From the NCBI RefSeq assembly GCF_042685365.1, contig NZ_JBHUMY010000011.1, positions 124,001 to 188,000 on the forward strand: 64,000 bases of DNA. The letters run 5' to 3'. This document shows, in pieces, positions 50,251 through 58,339 of the stretch. The notes under the pieces were generated by a model, which ran no database searches, was not told the DNA's origin, and saw nothing but the letters and a program-made list of their open reading frames with translations. Position 1 is the stretch's first letter. Each line of letters begins with the position of its first letter. Position numbers and translations under genes: made by a program. The DNA comes from Paenibacillus_AP thailandensis. Its GTDB lineage: Bacteria > Bacillota > Bacilli > Paenibacillales > Paenibacillaceae.

Positions 50251-53200
50251 TTGAGACGCACAGTGATGAAGAAATGGACGGCAGCCGTTCTCGCCTGCAC
50301 TTGTTGTTTCAGCTTAACCGCCGGCGCTTCGGCCGCAAGCGAGCCGACTGCGGAACGGACGGTCGATGCGGTCGTTGCCATCGACGCATCCGTCAAGTAC
50401 CAGACCATCGACAACTTCGGCGCTTCCGACGCCTGGTCGATGGATCCGCTCGGCAAGCACTGGACGGAAGACAACAAAGCTCGCGTCGCGGATCTTCTTT
50501 TTTCCCGGGAAAAAGGAATCGGCCTGTCGGCTTGGCGCTTCAACATCGGCGCCGGTTCGACCGAAACCGACCAAGCGATCATCGGCAATCCGTGGCGGCG
50601 CGCGGAAGCGTTCAAACAGACCGAGGACGGCGAATACGATTGGAGCAAGCAATCGGGACAGCAATGGTTTCTGCAAGCGGCCAAAGATCGGGGCGTCGAG
50701 ACGCTGATCGCTTTCGTGAACAGCCCGCCGGTCTGGATGACCAAAAACGGCCACGCTCAGCCGGATTCGAGCGTCGGATCGACCAATTTGAAGGAAGGCT
50801 ACGAAGACGAATTCGCCGCTTATTTGGTCGACGTGCTGAAGCATTTTCAGGAAGAGGGGCTTGAATTTCAATACATAAGCCCGATCAACGAACCGACCTG
50901 GGACTGGAACAAGGCCGGACAGGAAGGCAACCGCTACAACAACGACGACATGAAGCGCGTCATTCTCGAGCTGTACCGGCAGCTGCAGGCCGGCGGCCTG
51001 TCGGCGCAAATCAGCGCTCCCGACGGCGTCGAGATTACGGCGCTGCTCGACGACGAGTATTACAAGCAGTTCACGGGCAAAGAACAATACACCGGCGGCG
51101 CCAACAGTCTGGGACTCGGCAAGTACCGCGAATACATCAAAGACCTGCTTGGCGATCCGGAGCTGAAGGAAGCGGTCGGCAATAAGATCGCATCCCACTC
51201 CTACTGGTCGGATTACAGCAGCCCGGGCGACGACCGGCTCGGCGAGCTGCGCGACCTGCTCGCTGCCAACCTGAAGAAATACGACGAGAACGCGAAGTAT
51301 TGGATGACCGAGTACTGCATTCTCGGTTCCTACGGTCCGGGGAGGGATCTGGGCATCGATCCGGCGCTGTACGTGGCCCGCACGATCCATTTCGACCTGA
51401 CCCGGGCGAACGCCTCGGCTTGGCAGTGGTGGACGGCCGTCTCCAAGGAAGATTACAAGGACGGATTGATCTATACCGATTTTAACAACGCCGGGGACGA
51501 GCAGAACATTTTGACGTCCAAAATATTGTGGGCGCTCGGCAACTACAGCAAGTTTATCCGCCCGGGCGCCGAACGCATCAAGCTTACGGGCCTGGACGAG
51601 GATGCGCGGAACGGTTTGCTGGGATCCGCTTATAAGCATGACGAAGAGAATACGGTAACGGCCGTATTCGTCAATGACGGCGAAGAGGATAAGCGAATCC
51701 GCGTTTCGGTCGGCGGACTTGACAAGAACGACGCTGTCTTTACGCTGAAATCGTATATAACGTCGGCCGGCTCGGACCTTGCCCGGGGACAGGATGTGCC
51801 GGTGCAATCGGACGGAACGTTCGAGACGGTTATCCCCGCCCGTTCGGTCGTGACCTTGAACGGAGACGTCGTAAAGGCGAACAAGAAGCCCGACGCCCCC
51901 GAGAACGTCAAGGCGGAGCCTACGAATAAAGGATTGAAAATTTCGTTTGAAGCTCCGAAAGGCGCTTATGAATATGAAATAAGATACGGAGCCCAAAACG
52001 ACAAGCAAGAACAAGTGCTGACGCGGATGACGGCCGACTCGTTTGTAATCCAAGGCTTGGAGAACGGCAAATCGTATTTCGTCACGATTCGCGCCGGCAA
52101 CGCCAACGGGTTCGGACCGCCTTCCAAACGGGTGTACGGCACTCCCGCGTTGTTAACTCCGGCAGGCGTGTCGGCAACGGGAATCGACGGCGGCTTTCAA
52201 GCGGTTTACGAAGCCGAACCGACCGTGCCCGAATACCGCGTCCGCTACGGGACTCAGCCCGGCCGTTACGATCAAGAGCTGACGGGCGTTACGCCTGACG
52301 GAACGATTGAAGTGAACGGACTGACCAACGGCACAACGTATTACGGGATTGTGGAAGCGGTCGACGGACAAGAGGTTAGCGCTCCTTCGTCCGAATTTCA
52401 GGTGAAGCCGGATATCCCGGCGCCGGGCAAAATCGTTGCCGTTCCGGGCGATCAAACGGTTCAGCTTGAAATTTCGCCCGTTGAAGGAGCGGCAGATTAC
52501 TCCGTAAAGGTCGTTTCCGGCTCGGAGGACGGATCGGACTTGACCGCAGGCGGCAGCGCCGTACGGTTGGACGGCTTGACCAACGGCACGGCGTATACCG
52601 TCCAAGTATCCTCGATCGGCAAAGGCGGAGCCGGAACCGGTTATACGGAAGCGGTCGTTACGCCGGAAGCCGAAGACGTCCGCTTGGAAGACGATTTTGA
52701 GACAAGCGATATGTCCGGCTACCTGCCGGAAGTGAGCGAATGGCGAATCGAAGACGGCCTGCTGAAGCACAAGTCCGGCGGCGATCGCCAAGGGGAAATC
52801 GGCGTTGAAGGATTGCAGCTCATCGACGGCACCGTAACGGCGGTAGCCAAGCACGCAACGGCAGGGGCCGATTGGGCCGTCGCTTTCCGCGGCAGCAGCT
52901 ACTCGCAAGGTTATATGTTCGGCTTCGAGAACGGCAGCCTGTTTATCCGCCGGGACGGGCAAAGCTTGGCGCCCGCCGTTCCTTTTACGGCGAAGCTGAA
53001 CGAGCTTTACAAGCTTGAAGTGAGGCTGGACGGCAAACGGATCCGGGCTTCGATCGACGGGAAACCGGTGTTTGATGTAACGGACACGGTGTATACAAGC
53101 GGCCGGGTCGGTCTTCATAGCTGGGCCGACGCGGCATTTGCCTTCCTGAAAGTATCCCGCGGAGCGAACGACTTCGCATCCAAGCCGGAAATCTACCGGA

Positions 53201-53931
53201 CGAAAGCCGGGAACGGTCAAGTCGCGCTGAAATACAGCGAAGTCGACGGCGCCGATTCGTACGTCATCCGGTATTCGGCCTTAACGGGCAGCGATACCGA
53301 AACCCGTGAAGTGTCCGCCAATCCGGGCTCCACGATTGTAACCGGACTTCAGAACGGCGTACCGTATTCGTTTGCCGTGGTCGCCAAACGCGGCAGCGAA
53401 GAGGCGGCGTCCGAACCGGTCGAAGCGACGCCTGTCGGAAGCGAAGACCGGGTGCTCTTCTATGTGGACGCCGGCGACGGCACGCCTGGCCAGTTGGAGG
53501 ACGGAGAGGCGTTCGGATCGCTTCAGACGTTGGAGGAGCAGCCGTTCGGCAGCGACCCCGTTACGGGAATCAAATGGGGCTACGAAGCGGACGACGGGCT
53601 GACTTGGGCCCATACGAGCCCGACCGACGCGTACGAGACGATCCGCCAATACGACGGCAACGAGAACGGCAAAGGGCTTGCCTACCGGTTTGAGCTTCCG
53701 GACGGCACGTACAAAGTAACCGTCGGCTTCTTCGATCCGTGGAAGGCGAGCGACCGGGCCATGAACCTGATCATTAACGGCGAAACGAAGCTGGAAGGTT
53801 ATGTCATCGGCTCGAGCCGGGAAGCGAAGACCTTCGAAGGCATTGCCGTTACGAACGGCGAGCTGGTCGTGAAGGCCGTCAAAGCGGGCGGTTCGAAACC
53901 GATGATCAGCTGGATTAAGGTGGAGCAGTAA
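50251..53931 (+). CDS. Secreted multidomain GH30-family glycosidase
   Basis: A 1226-residue secreted enzyme. After a signal peptide (about 1-30) comes a GH30-type (beta/alpha)8 domain with its beta side domain (to about 550). The acid/base is Glu214 in Ser-Pro-Ile-Asn-Glu-Pro-Thr-Trp and the nucleophile Glu354 in Trp-Met-Thr-Glu-Tyr. It looks most like endo-beta-1,6-galactanase or xylanase members. Then: FnIII (about 550-630), two more FnIII-like repeats (630-810), a concanavalin-like domain (815-970), FnIII (about 975-1060) and a malectin-like carbohydrate-binding domain (about 1065-1226). I start at TTG, eight bases after AAAGGGG; ATG 50245 and ATG 50263 are alternatives. Confidence 0.88.
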   Translation: MRRTVMKKWTAAVLACTCCFSLTAGASAASEPTAERTVDAVVAIDASVKYQTIDNFGASDAWSMDPLGKHWTEDNKARVADLLFSREKGIGLSAWRFNIGAGSTETDQAIIGNPWRRAEAFKQTEDGEYDWSKQSGQQWFLQAAKDRGVETLIAFVNSPPVWMTKNGHAQPDSSVGSTNLKEGYEDEFAAYLVDVLKHFQEEGLEFQYISPINEPTWDWNKAGQEGNRYNNDDMKRVILELYRQLQAGGLSAQISAPDGVEITALLDDEYYKQFTGKEQYTGGANSLGLGKYREYIKDLLGDPELKEAVGNKIASHSYWSDYSSPGDDRLGELRDLLAANLKKYDENAKYWMTEYCILGSYGPGRDLGIDPALYVARTIHFDLTRANASAWQWWTAVSKEDYKDGLIYTDFNNAGDEQNILTSKILWALGNYSKFIRPGAERIKLTGLDEDARNGLLGSAYKHDEENTVTAVFVNDGEEDKRIRVSVGGLDKNDAVFTLKSYITSAGSDLARGQDVPVQSDGTFETVIPARSVVTLNGDVVKANKKPDAPENVKAEPTNKGLKISFEAPKGAYEYEIRYGAQNDKQEQVLTRMTADSFVIQGLENGKSYFVTIRAGNANGFGPPSKRVYGTPALLTPAGVSATGIDGGFQAVYEAEPTVPEYRVRYGTQPGRYDQELTGVTPDGTIEVNGLTNGTTYYGIVEAVDGQEVSAPSSEFQVKPDIPAPGKIVAVPGDQTVQLEISPVEGAADYSVKVVSGSEDGSDLTAGGSAVRLDGLTNGTAYTVQVSSIGKGGAGTGYTEAVVTPEAEDVRLEDDFETSDMSGYLPEVSEWRIEDGLLKHKSGGDRQGEIGVEGLQLIDGTVTAVAKHATAGADWAVAFRGSSYSQGYMFGFENGSLFIRRDGQSLAPAVPFTAKLNELYKLEVRLDGKRIRASIDGKPVFDVTDTVYTSGRVGLHSWADAAFAFLKVSRGANDFASKPEIYRTKAGNGQVALKYSEVDGADSYVIRYSALTGSDTETREVSANPGSTIVTGLQNGVPYSFAVVAKRGSEEAASEPVEATPVGSEDRVLFYVDAGDGTPGQLEDGEAFGSLQTLEEQPFGSDPVTGIKWGYEADDGLTWAHTSPTDAYETIRQYDGNENGKGLAYRFELPDGTYKVTVGFFDPWKASDRAMNLIINGETKLEGYVIGSSREAKTFEGIAVTNGELVVKAVKAGGSKPMISWIKVEQ

Positions 53932-53946
53932 TCTTCGAATAGCTTA

Positions 53947-53976
53947 AAAAACGGCAGCCGCTCGGCTGCCGTTTTT
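53947..53976. terminator. Bidirectional terminator between the GH30 gene and tatC
   Basis: AAAAACGGCAGCC / GGCTGCCGTTTTT with a GCTC loop, giving a U-tract on both strands. It lies 15 bases after the glycosidase stop and 41 bases after the convergent tatC stop. Confidence 0.9.
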
Positions 53977-54017
53977 CGTATTTTACCGCAGATTATCGTT
54001 ATTCCGGACGCGTCTCG

Positions 54018-54764
54018 TCACGCGCTCATATATTTGCCGTTCTCCTCTTCCTGCAAGCGCAGCTGCTTCCGGTAAACGAACTTCGATATCGATATGCTCG
54101 CTTCATATAACAGGAACAAAGGCACGATCACAATGATGTCCGACAAAATATCGGGCGGCGTTATCGTCACCGCCACGATAGCCAGAATGAAATAGGCCAC
54201 CTTCCGCGCTTTGGCGAGCCGGAGCGGATTCAGAATGCCCAGCTTGGTCAGAAAAAGAACAATGGCGGGCATTTCGAACAGCAGTCCGAACGGGATCGTC
54301 ATATGGATCATGAAGGTGAAATATTTTTGCGCGGTATACATCATCTCGAATTCGCCGGCCCCCATCTGATTCATGAAATGAAGCACCATGGGGAACAAAA
54401 TGAAATAACCGAAGCAGATTCCGATCAGAAACAGGACAGCGATTCCCGGTATAAGCGTAAAGGCTGCCCGGTGCGACTGCTCCGGCACCGCCGGCTTCAC
54501 GAATTTCCAGATCTGATAGGCCGCGACCGGAAGCGTCACGGCTATCGCGACGGCACCGGCAATCATCATATAGACCCACATCACGTCCGACGGTCCGAGC
54601 AAGACCAGCTTCTGATCCATGTCCCGCACGAGCCAGCTGTAAATATCCCGCACATAAAACAAGGCGGCGGCCATGGATACGAGAAAAGCGAGCAAAGTAC
54701 GAATGAGCCGCGACCTCATCTCTTCCAGATGCTCGATCACGGTTTGTTCATTCGGGTTCGCCAT
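54018..54764 (-). CDS. tatC: Tat translocase subunit TatC, PhoX locus
   Basis: A 248-residue TatC with six membrane segments. N-terminal Glu-His-Leu-Glu-Glu-Met-Arg-Ser-Arg-Leu, Leu-Phe-Glu-Met-Pro-Ala-Ile-Val and Ile-Thr-Pro-Pro-Asp are the receptor signatures. It is clearly paralogous to the TatC at 46504 but diverged along its length. It starts one base after the tatA stop. Together with phoX the order phoX-tatA-tatC parallels the phoD-tatAd-tatCd operon of B. subtilis. Confidence 0.93.
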   Translation of the reverse strand: MANPNEQTVIEHLEEMRSRLIRTLLAFLVSMAAALFYVRDIYSWLVRDMDQKLVLLGPSDVMWVYMMIAGAVAIAVTLPVAAYQIWKFVKPAVPEQSHRAAFTLIPGIAVLFLIGICFGYFILFPMVLHFMNQMGAGEFEMMYTAQKYFTFMIHMTIPFGLLFEMPAIVLFLTKLGILNPLRLAKARKVAYFILAIVAVTITPPDILSDIIVIVPLFLLYEASISISKFVYRKQLRLQEEENGKYMSA

Positions 54765-54765
54765 C

Positions 54766-54978
54766 TTACTTCTGCGACGCCGCGGAAGCCTTCGGCGTCT
54801 CCTCGTCTTTCTTGTCGTTATCTTCGCCGTTCACAAGGCCGCGCGTCGCGACTTTGAATTCGCTTAACGTCCGGCCGAAAGCGCGACCGAGCTCAGGGAG
54901 CTTCGAAGGCCCGAACACGATCAGCGCGATGATCAAGATCAGGATCAGTCCCCCGATTCCGATATTACCGAATGGCAT
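54766..54978 (-). CDS. tatA: Tat translocase subunit TatA, PhoX locus
   Basis: A 70-residue TatA. Membrane helix Ile-Gly-Gly-Leu-Ile-Leu-Ile-Leu-Ile-Ile-Ala-Leu-Ile-Val, then Phe-Gly-Pro-Ser-Lys-Leu-Pro-Glu-Leu-Gly-Arg-Ala-Phe-Gly-Arg-Thr-Leu-Ser-Glu-Phe and a charged, Ala/Lys-rich tail. ATG follows AGGAGG at eight bases. About 290 bases separate it from phoX, filled by a repeat block, so it may have reduced coupling to phoX or its own promoter. Confidence 0.93.
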   Translation of the reverse strand: MPFGNIGIGGLILILIIALIVFGPSKLPELGRAFGRTLSEFKVATRGLVNGEDNDKKDEETPKASAASQK

Positions 54979-55000
54979 AACTTTTTCCTCCTAAAAGTTT

Positions 55001-55263
55001 TGTGAGCCAATACTTCATCGATTTAGGTTCGAGCAAAACTTGCTTCGGAAGCATTGGCTTAGGTTTTTGTGATGAATTGCCCAATAAAGGGAATGGAAAC
55101 AAAAATCCTGCTTCGAAAGCATACGCTTTGTTTTGTGAGCAATGCTTCATCGATTTAGGTTCGAGCAAAACTTGCTTCGAAAGCATACGCTAAGTCTTGT
55201 GGGAAATACTTGACGAACGCTCCCGGTACCAGACCAACCTCGCACCGGAAGCGTTCGCTTAAT
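55001..55263. repeat. Degenerate tandem repeat block of four ~66-bp units between phoX and tatA
   Basis: Four consecutive units start near 55001, 55069, 55134 and 55199. Units 1 and 3 share an identical 35-base core (55013-55047 and 55145-55179). Units 1-3 each end with a hairpin-forming TGCTTCGRAAGCAT followed by WNGCT (55041-55059, 55109-55127, 55174-55192); unit 4 ends with the diverged GGAAGCGTTCGCTTAA. Unit 2 has a different middle. It has no supported gene. It may be a dispersed intergenic element of this genus that has multiplied here, or a structured mRNA spacer. Confidence 0.7.
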
Positions 55264-55266
55264 GAT

Positions 55267-56907
55267 TTAGTTGCTCAGCTTGAAGCCGCTGATCGCCACG
55301 ACGGCGCATCTTGCCATTTTTTCGCCCGGGCGGTTAGGCCATGTGCTGGTCGGATTGTTCAGGTCCTTCGTATTTTCGCCCGGATGCTGAATGGACAAGA
55401 ACAACGTCTGCTCGTCCGGGGTAAAGAACGGGCCGGTCAGCTCGCATTCCACAGGGCCGGAAGCGAACTGGAGAGCTTTCCCTTTATCTGGACCGCTCGT
55501 CGGGATAACAAATAGTCCGTTATTCATAAACGATTTGTGCACGCCCTTGTTCTGGCTGCTGCTGGAAATATCGGTTACGACCCACAGATGGCCGTTCGAA
55601 TCGAAAGCCAGGTTGTCCGGCGAGCTGAATCCGGATTGACGGCCGCCGGCGGCGAAAATTTCAAAATCGAATTCGAGCGCTCCGAGATCGTTGCCCGCTT
55701 CGAAAATACGGGTGATGTGCCCGTGAATATTGCCGTGATTATCGTTGTTCGTATGGCAAATAAACACGGTATTGTCGAACGGAGAAATTTCGATGTCCTC
55801 CGGCCGGTCGGTTGGCGTTCCGCCTGCGAGCAGCGCTGCTTCCTGGCAGTACGTAACGACGTCTCCCTGCGTCTTGAATTTCTGCTGAAGCTCCGGATCC
55901 TCTTGAATCGCCTTGGATACTTCTTCAATGGTAACCGGCATCCATTTGCCGCTCTTCAGGTTAGCGACATACAGCGTGCCGTCTTCAAGCAGCGCGGAGT
56001 TGGCACGGCCTTTCGACTTGTCGTATTTGCCTTTGCTTATGAATTTATAGACGCAAGCATCCTTTTTGTCATCGCCCATGTACACGACTACCCGGCCGTC
56101 CGATGCCAATCCCATTGCCGTATTCTCGTGATTGAACCGTCCGAGCGCCGTATGCTTCTTCATGTACTTGCTGTCGAAAGGATCCACTTCGACAACCCAG
56201 CCGTAATGGGTGAGCGGCAGTCCGGCCGCCTCGGCCGTCGATTCGAAGTTCTCTTCGCAGGACAGCACCGTATTCCACAACGTAACGCCGCCGGAGCAAT
56301 TCGCGAACGTCCCCGTTACCGTCTGGGCTCCTTCGAGCGCCGGAATTCCTTTCGCAGGGCCGGTCAGATCGATTTTGGTGAAGCCGTTGATGCGGCGAGC
56401 GTATTTGGAGTTGGTGTCCATCTTCCATGTGCCGTTCTCATCGCGGTACACCTCGATAACCGACATTCCCAGATTGTACAGCTCTTTCTGAATCTGCTCG
56501 TTCGTCATCTTGCCGTCCGTCACCGGACCGATCGAGAAGATCGTGCTGTATTCATGATTGTTGACAAGGAGACCGCGAACGTTGGAGCCGTCGATCGGGA
56601 GAAAAGCGTTGTAATCGCAGCCGGAGCCGAACGTATCTCCTTTTTTATTTATGACATCGCCGAAAGCCGCAACGACGTCATACTTGAAGTTTTTAGGCAG
56701 CACAAGCGCATCTTCTTTCGTCGGCTCGATCGGATCAAAGTAGCCGCTTACCCGATTCGTGTTGAATCCGAACAAGTGATTTGCCGTACCGGACATGGCG
56801 GAAGCTTTGCCGTCCAGTACCCCCAGTCCGGCGGATGCCGCCGCGAGCGCCGTCGCTCCGGTACCCAAATAAGAAAGGAAAGTTTTGCGGTCAATCGTTT
56901 TACTCAA
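55267..56907 (-). CDS. PhoX-family (DUF839) phosphatase with variant Tat signal
   Basis: A 546-residue exported protein of the PhoX alkaline phosphatase family. Recognisable segments include Leu-Val-Asn-Asn-His-Glu-Tyr, Gly-Gly-Val-Thr-Leu-Trp-Asn-Thr-Val-Leu-Ser-Cys-Glu-Glu-Asn-Phe, Thr-Ala-Leu-Gly-Arg-Phe-Asn-His-Glu and Ala-Phe-Asp-Ser-Asn-Gly-His-Leu-Trp-Val. Family members use a Ca/Fe cofactor to hydrolyse phosphate esters outside the membrane. The N-terminus, Asp-Arg-Lys-Thr-Phe-Leu-Ser-Tyr, is a Tat-like signal with Arg-Lys in place of Arg-Arg, followed by an Ala/Gly-rich stretch. The gene is followed by tatA and tatC. The start is TTG, eight bases after AAGGGG; a GTG at 56916 is possible. 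Confidence 0.88.
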   Translation of the reverse strand: MSKTIDRKTFLSYLGTGATALAAASAGLGVLDGKASAMSGTANHLFGFNTNRVSGYFDPIEPTKEDALVLPKNFKYDVVAAFGDVINKKGDTFGSGCDYNAFLPIDGSNVRGLLVNNHEYSTIFSIGPVTDGKMTNEQIQKELYNLGMSVIEVYRDENGTWKMDTNSKYARRINGFTKIDLTGPAKGIPALEGAQTVTGTFANCSGGVTLWNTVLSCEENFESTAEAAGLPLTHYGWVVEVDPFDSKYMKKHTALGRFNHENTAMGLASDGRVVVYMGDDKKDACVYKFISKGKYDKSKGRANSALLEDGTLYVANLKSGKWMPVTIEEVSKAIQEDPELQQKFKTQGDVVTYCQEAALLAGGTPTDRPEDIEISPFDNTVFICHTNNDNHGNIHGHITRIFEAGNDLGALEFDFEIFAAGGRQSGFSSPDNLAFDSNGHLWVVTDISSSSQNKGVHKSFMNNGLFVIPTSGPDKGKALQFASGPVECELTGPFFTPDEQTLFLSIQHPGENTKDLNNPTSTWPNRPGEKMARCAVVAISGFKLSN

Positions 56908-56961
56908 CTTGTCCACCCCTTAGAACGAATTGTTTTCTTGAGGACAAGCATAATGCAGGAA

Positions 56962-57000
56962 TGTTAAATCCGTTTCACTATAATGTGGATTATTTGTAAA
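56962..57000 (-). promoter_or_regulatory. Pho-box-like direct repeats upstream of phoX
   Basis: On the minus strand TTTACA (57000-56995), TCCACA (56989-56984) and TTAACA (56967-56962) lie in an 11-base phase (the position between is GTGAAA). This is the layout of PhoP binding sites, TT(A/T/C)ACA every 11 bases, and is placed 55-93 bases before the phoX start. Confidence 0.45.
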
Positions 57001-57080
57001 GGCCGCTTTCAAAATTCCAGCTGGAAACAGCCGAATCTGCTATCCTATCGTTATAGGAATCGATTGAAGGAGGAGAACCG

Positions 57081-57533
57081 ATGAAAGATGAAATAGCAAG
57101 ACTGCATGCATGGATCAAAGAGGTTCCTTCGAAGCTGCAAGCTTTCGAGGAGCCGGAGCTGGCCTTAAGGCCACAACCCGGCAAATGGTCGAAAAAAGAA
57201 ATATTGGGACACTTATGCGACTCCGCGCTTACGAATCTGCAACGCTTTGTCCGGGCGCAGCACGAACCGCTTCCTTACAAGGTTCTCACATATAACCAGG
57301 ATCAATGGGTGGAGCGCATGAATTACCGAAACCTCCCGAGCGGTCACATCCTAAACCTCTGGGTCGTTCTAAACAAACAGGTTGCTGAAGTCATCGCCAA
57401 CATACCTGACGAACGATTGCTCCATTCTTGCCGGATCGCCGACGGATCATGGGTCACGTTGGATTGGCTTGTTACCGACTATGTCGATCATATGGAGCAT
57501 CACCTCAATCAAATATTCCGGCCGTTCGAGTAA
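57081..57533 (+). CDS. DinB-family protein
   Basis: A 150-residue four-helix DinB-fold protein. It has Lys-Trp-Ser-Lys-Lys-Glu-Ile-Leu-Gly-His-Leu-Cys-Asp-Ser-Ala (first metal-ligand His) and Asp-Tyr-Val-Asp-His-Met-Glu-His-His-Leu (the C-terminal His pair). Family members are metal-binding and include thiol S-transferases such as bacillithiol transferases, though many are uncharacterised. ATG follows AAGGAGGAG. It is divergent from phoX. Confidence 0.88.
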   Translation: MKDEIARLHAWIKEVPSKLQAFEEPELALRPQPGKWSKKEILGHLCDSALTNLQRFVRAQHEPLPYKVLTYNQDQWVERMNYRNLPSGHILNLWVVLNKQVAEVIANIPDERLLHSCRIADGSWVTLDWLVTDYVDHMEHHLNQIFRPFE

Positions 57534-57715
57534 AAAGTTGATTATCCCCCCGCCTCCAAACCGATGCACTTGCTTGCGTATCCGCCCCTTAATTTCATGA
57601 AAACCTCTAAATATCGTCACAAGTTCGCAACAATGCTTTGTTAAGATGAACGGGAACTGGAAATTCGCTGCAAGAAATCGACTACATCTTTAACAAGGCG
57701 GGGGATAATTGCTTT

Positions 57716-58240
57716 ATGGCTTACAGACTGAATCAGAAGAAAAAAAGCTTACTGGTCGCAATACACGTCATTGCGGTAGCGTCCTGGATTGGCGGGACTT
57801 TGGGGATGCTGCTGCTGGGCCTTTATTTACAAAGCGCCGAGAATGGCGAACAGCTTGCTTACACGCTCTCCAGCATGGAAATCATTGACGAGAATTTGCT
57901 CAAATATCCGGCGCTGCTCAGCTTGTTGACGGGCATCTTGTTATCGGTGTGGACGCAATGGGGACTGGTCAAGCATTATTGGGTCGTGATCAAGCTCGTT
58001 CTCACCGTCGTAACGATCATGCTCGGCATCTTGTATCTGAACGATTGGACGGCCTCTCTTGGGGTTCTGATCGAGGATACGGGTTTGGCGGCCTTACGGA
58101 GCGGGCAGTTCCGGTCGACATGGCTGTCGATCATGATCATGGGAAGCTTTAACTTGTTCTGCCTTGTTTTCATGGTGTTCATTACGTATTTCAAACCGTT
58201 CGGGAAGATGAAAAAAAAGCGGGCAGGCTCGGCGTCTTGA
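57716..58240 (+). CDS. Four-helix membrane protein (DUF2269-like)
   Basis: A 174-residue membrane protein with four hydrophobic helices: Leu-Val-Ala-Ile-His-Val-Ile-Ala-Val-Ala-Ser-Trp-Ile-Gly-Gly, then about 62-80, 88-108 and 138-158. The His in helix 1 and the Ser-Trp-Ile-Gly-Gly motif resemble small haem-binding-like membrane proteins (DUF2269 or CopD-like). The function is unknown. It ends with a Lys-rich tail. The ribosome site is a modest GGGGG. Confidence 0.7.
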   Translation: MAYRLNQKKKSLLVAIHVIAVASWIGGTLGMLLLGLYLQSAENGEQLAYTLSSMEIIDENLLKYPALLSLLTGILLSVWTQWGLVKHYWVVIKLVLTVVTIMLGILYLNDWTASLGVLIEDTGLAALRSGQFRSTWLSIMIMGSFNLFCLVFMVFITYFKPFGKMKKKRAGSAS

Positions 58241-58242
58241 CG

Positions 58243-58280
58243 AAGGAAAGTCCCAATCTCGCCGGAGCGGGACTTTCCTT
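58243..58280. terminator. Hairpin after the DUF2269-like gene
   Basis: A perfect 12-bp stem AAGGAAAGTCCC / GGGACTTTCCTT two bases after the stop; U residues fall inside the 3' arm. It can serve the convergent propeller gene too. Confidence 0.65.
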
Positions 58281-58339
58281 CATGTAAAGCGGCACAGCTA
58301 GCCGGGACAGAAATCACTTAATCTATTTCTTAAAGTATT

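Noticed and set aside
50031..50744. 237-codon minus-strand frame covering the tkt-GH30 spacer
   Set aside because: It overlaps the GH30 coding region in antisense; composition and lack of motifs mark it as a shadow.
54965..55186. 73-codon minus-strand frame through the repeat block
   Set aside because: The internally repeated peptide simply reflects the DNA repeats; it has no ribosome site and runs into the tatA start.
55013..55192. Possible CRISPR array
   Set aside because: Units are 65-68 bases and abutting, with no constant-length unique spacers and no cas genes; it is a degenerate tandem repeat.
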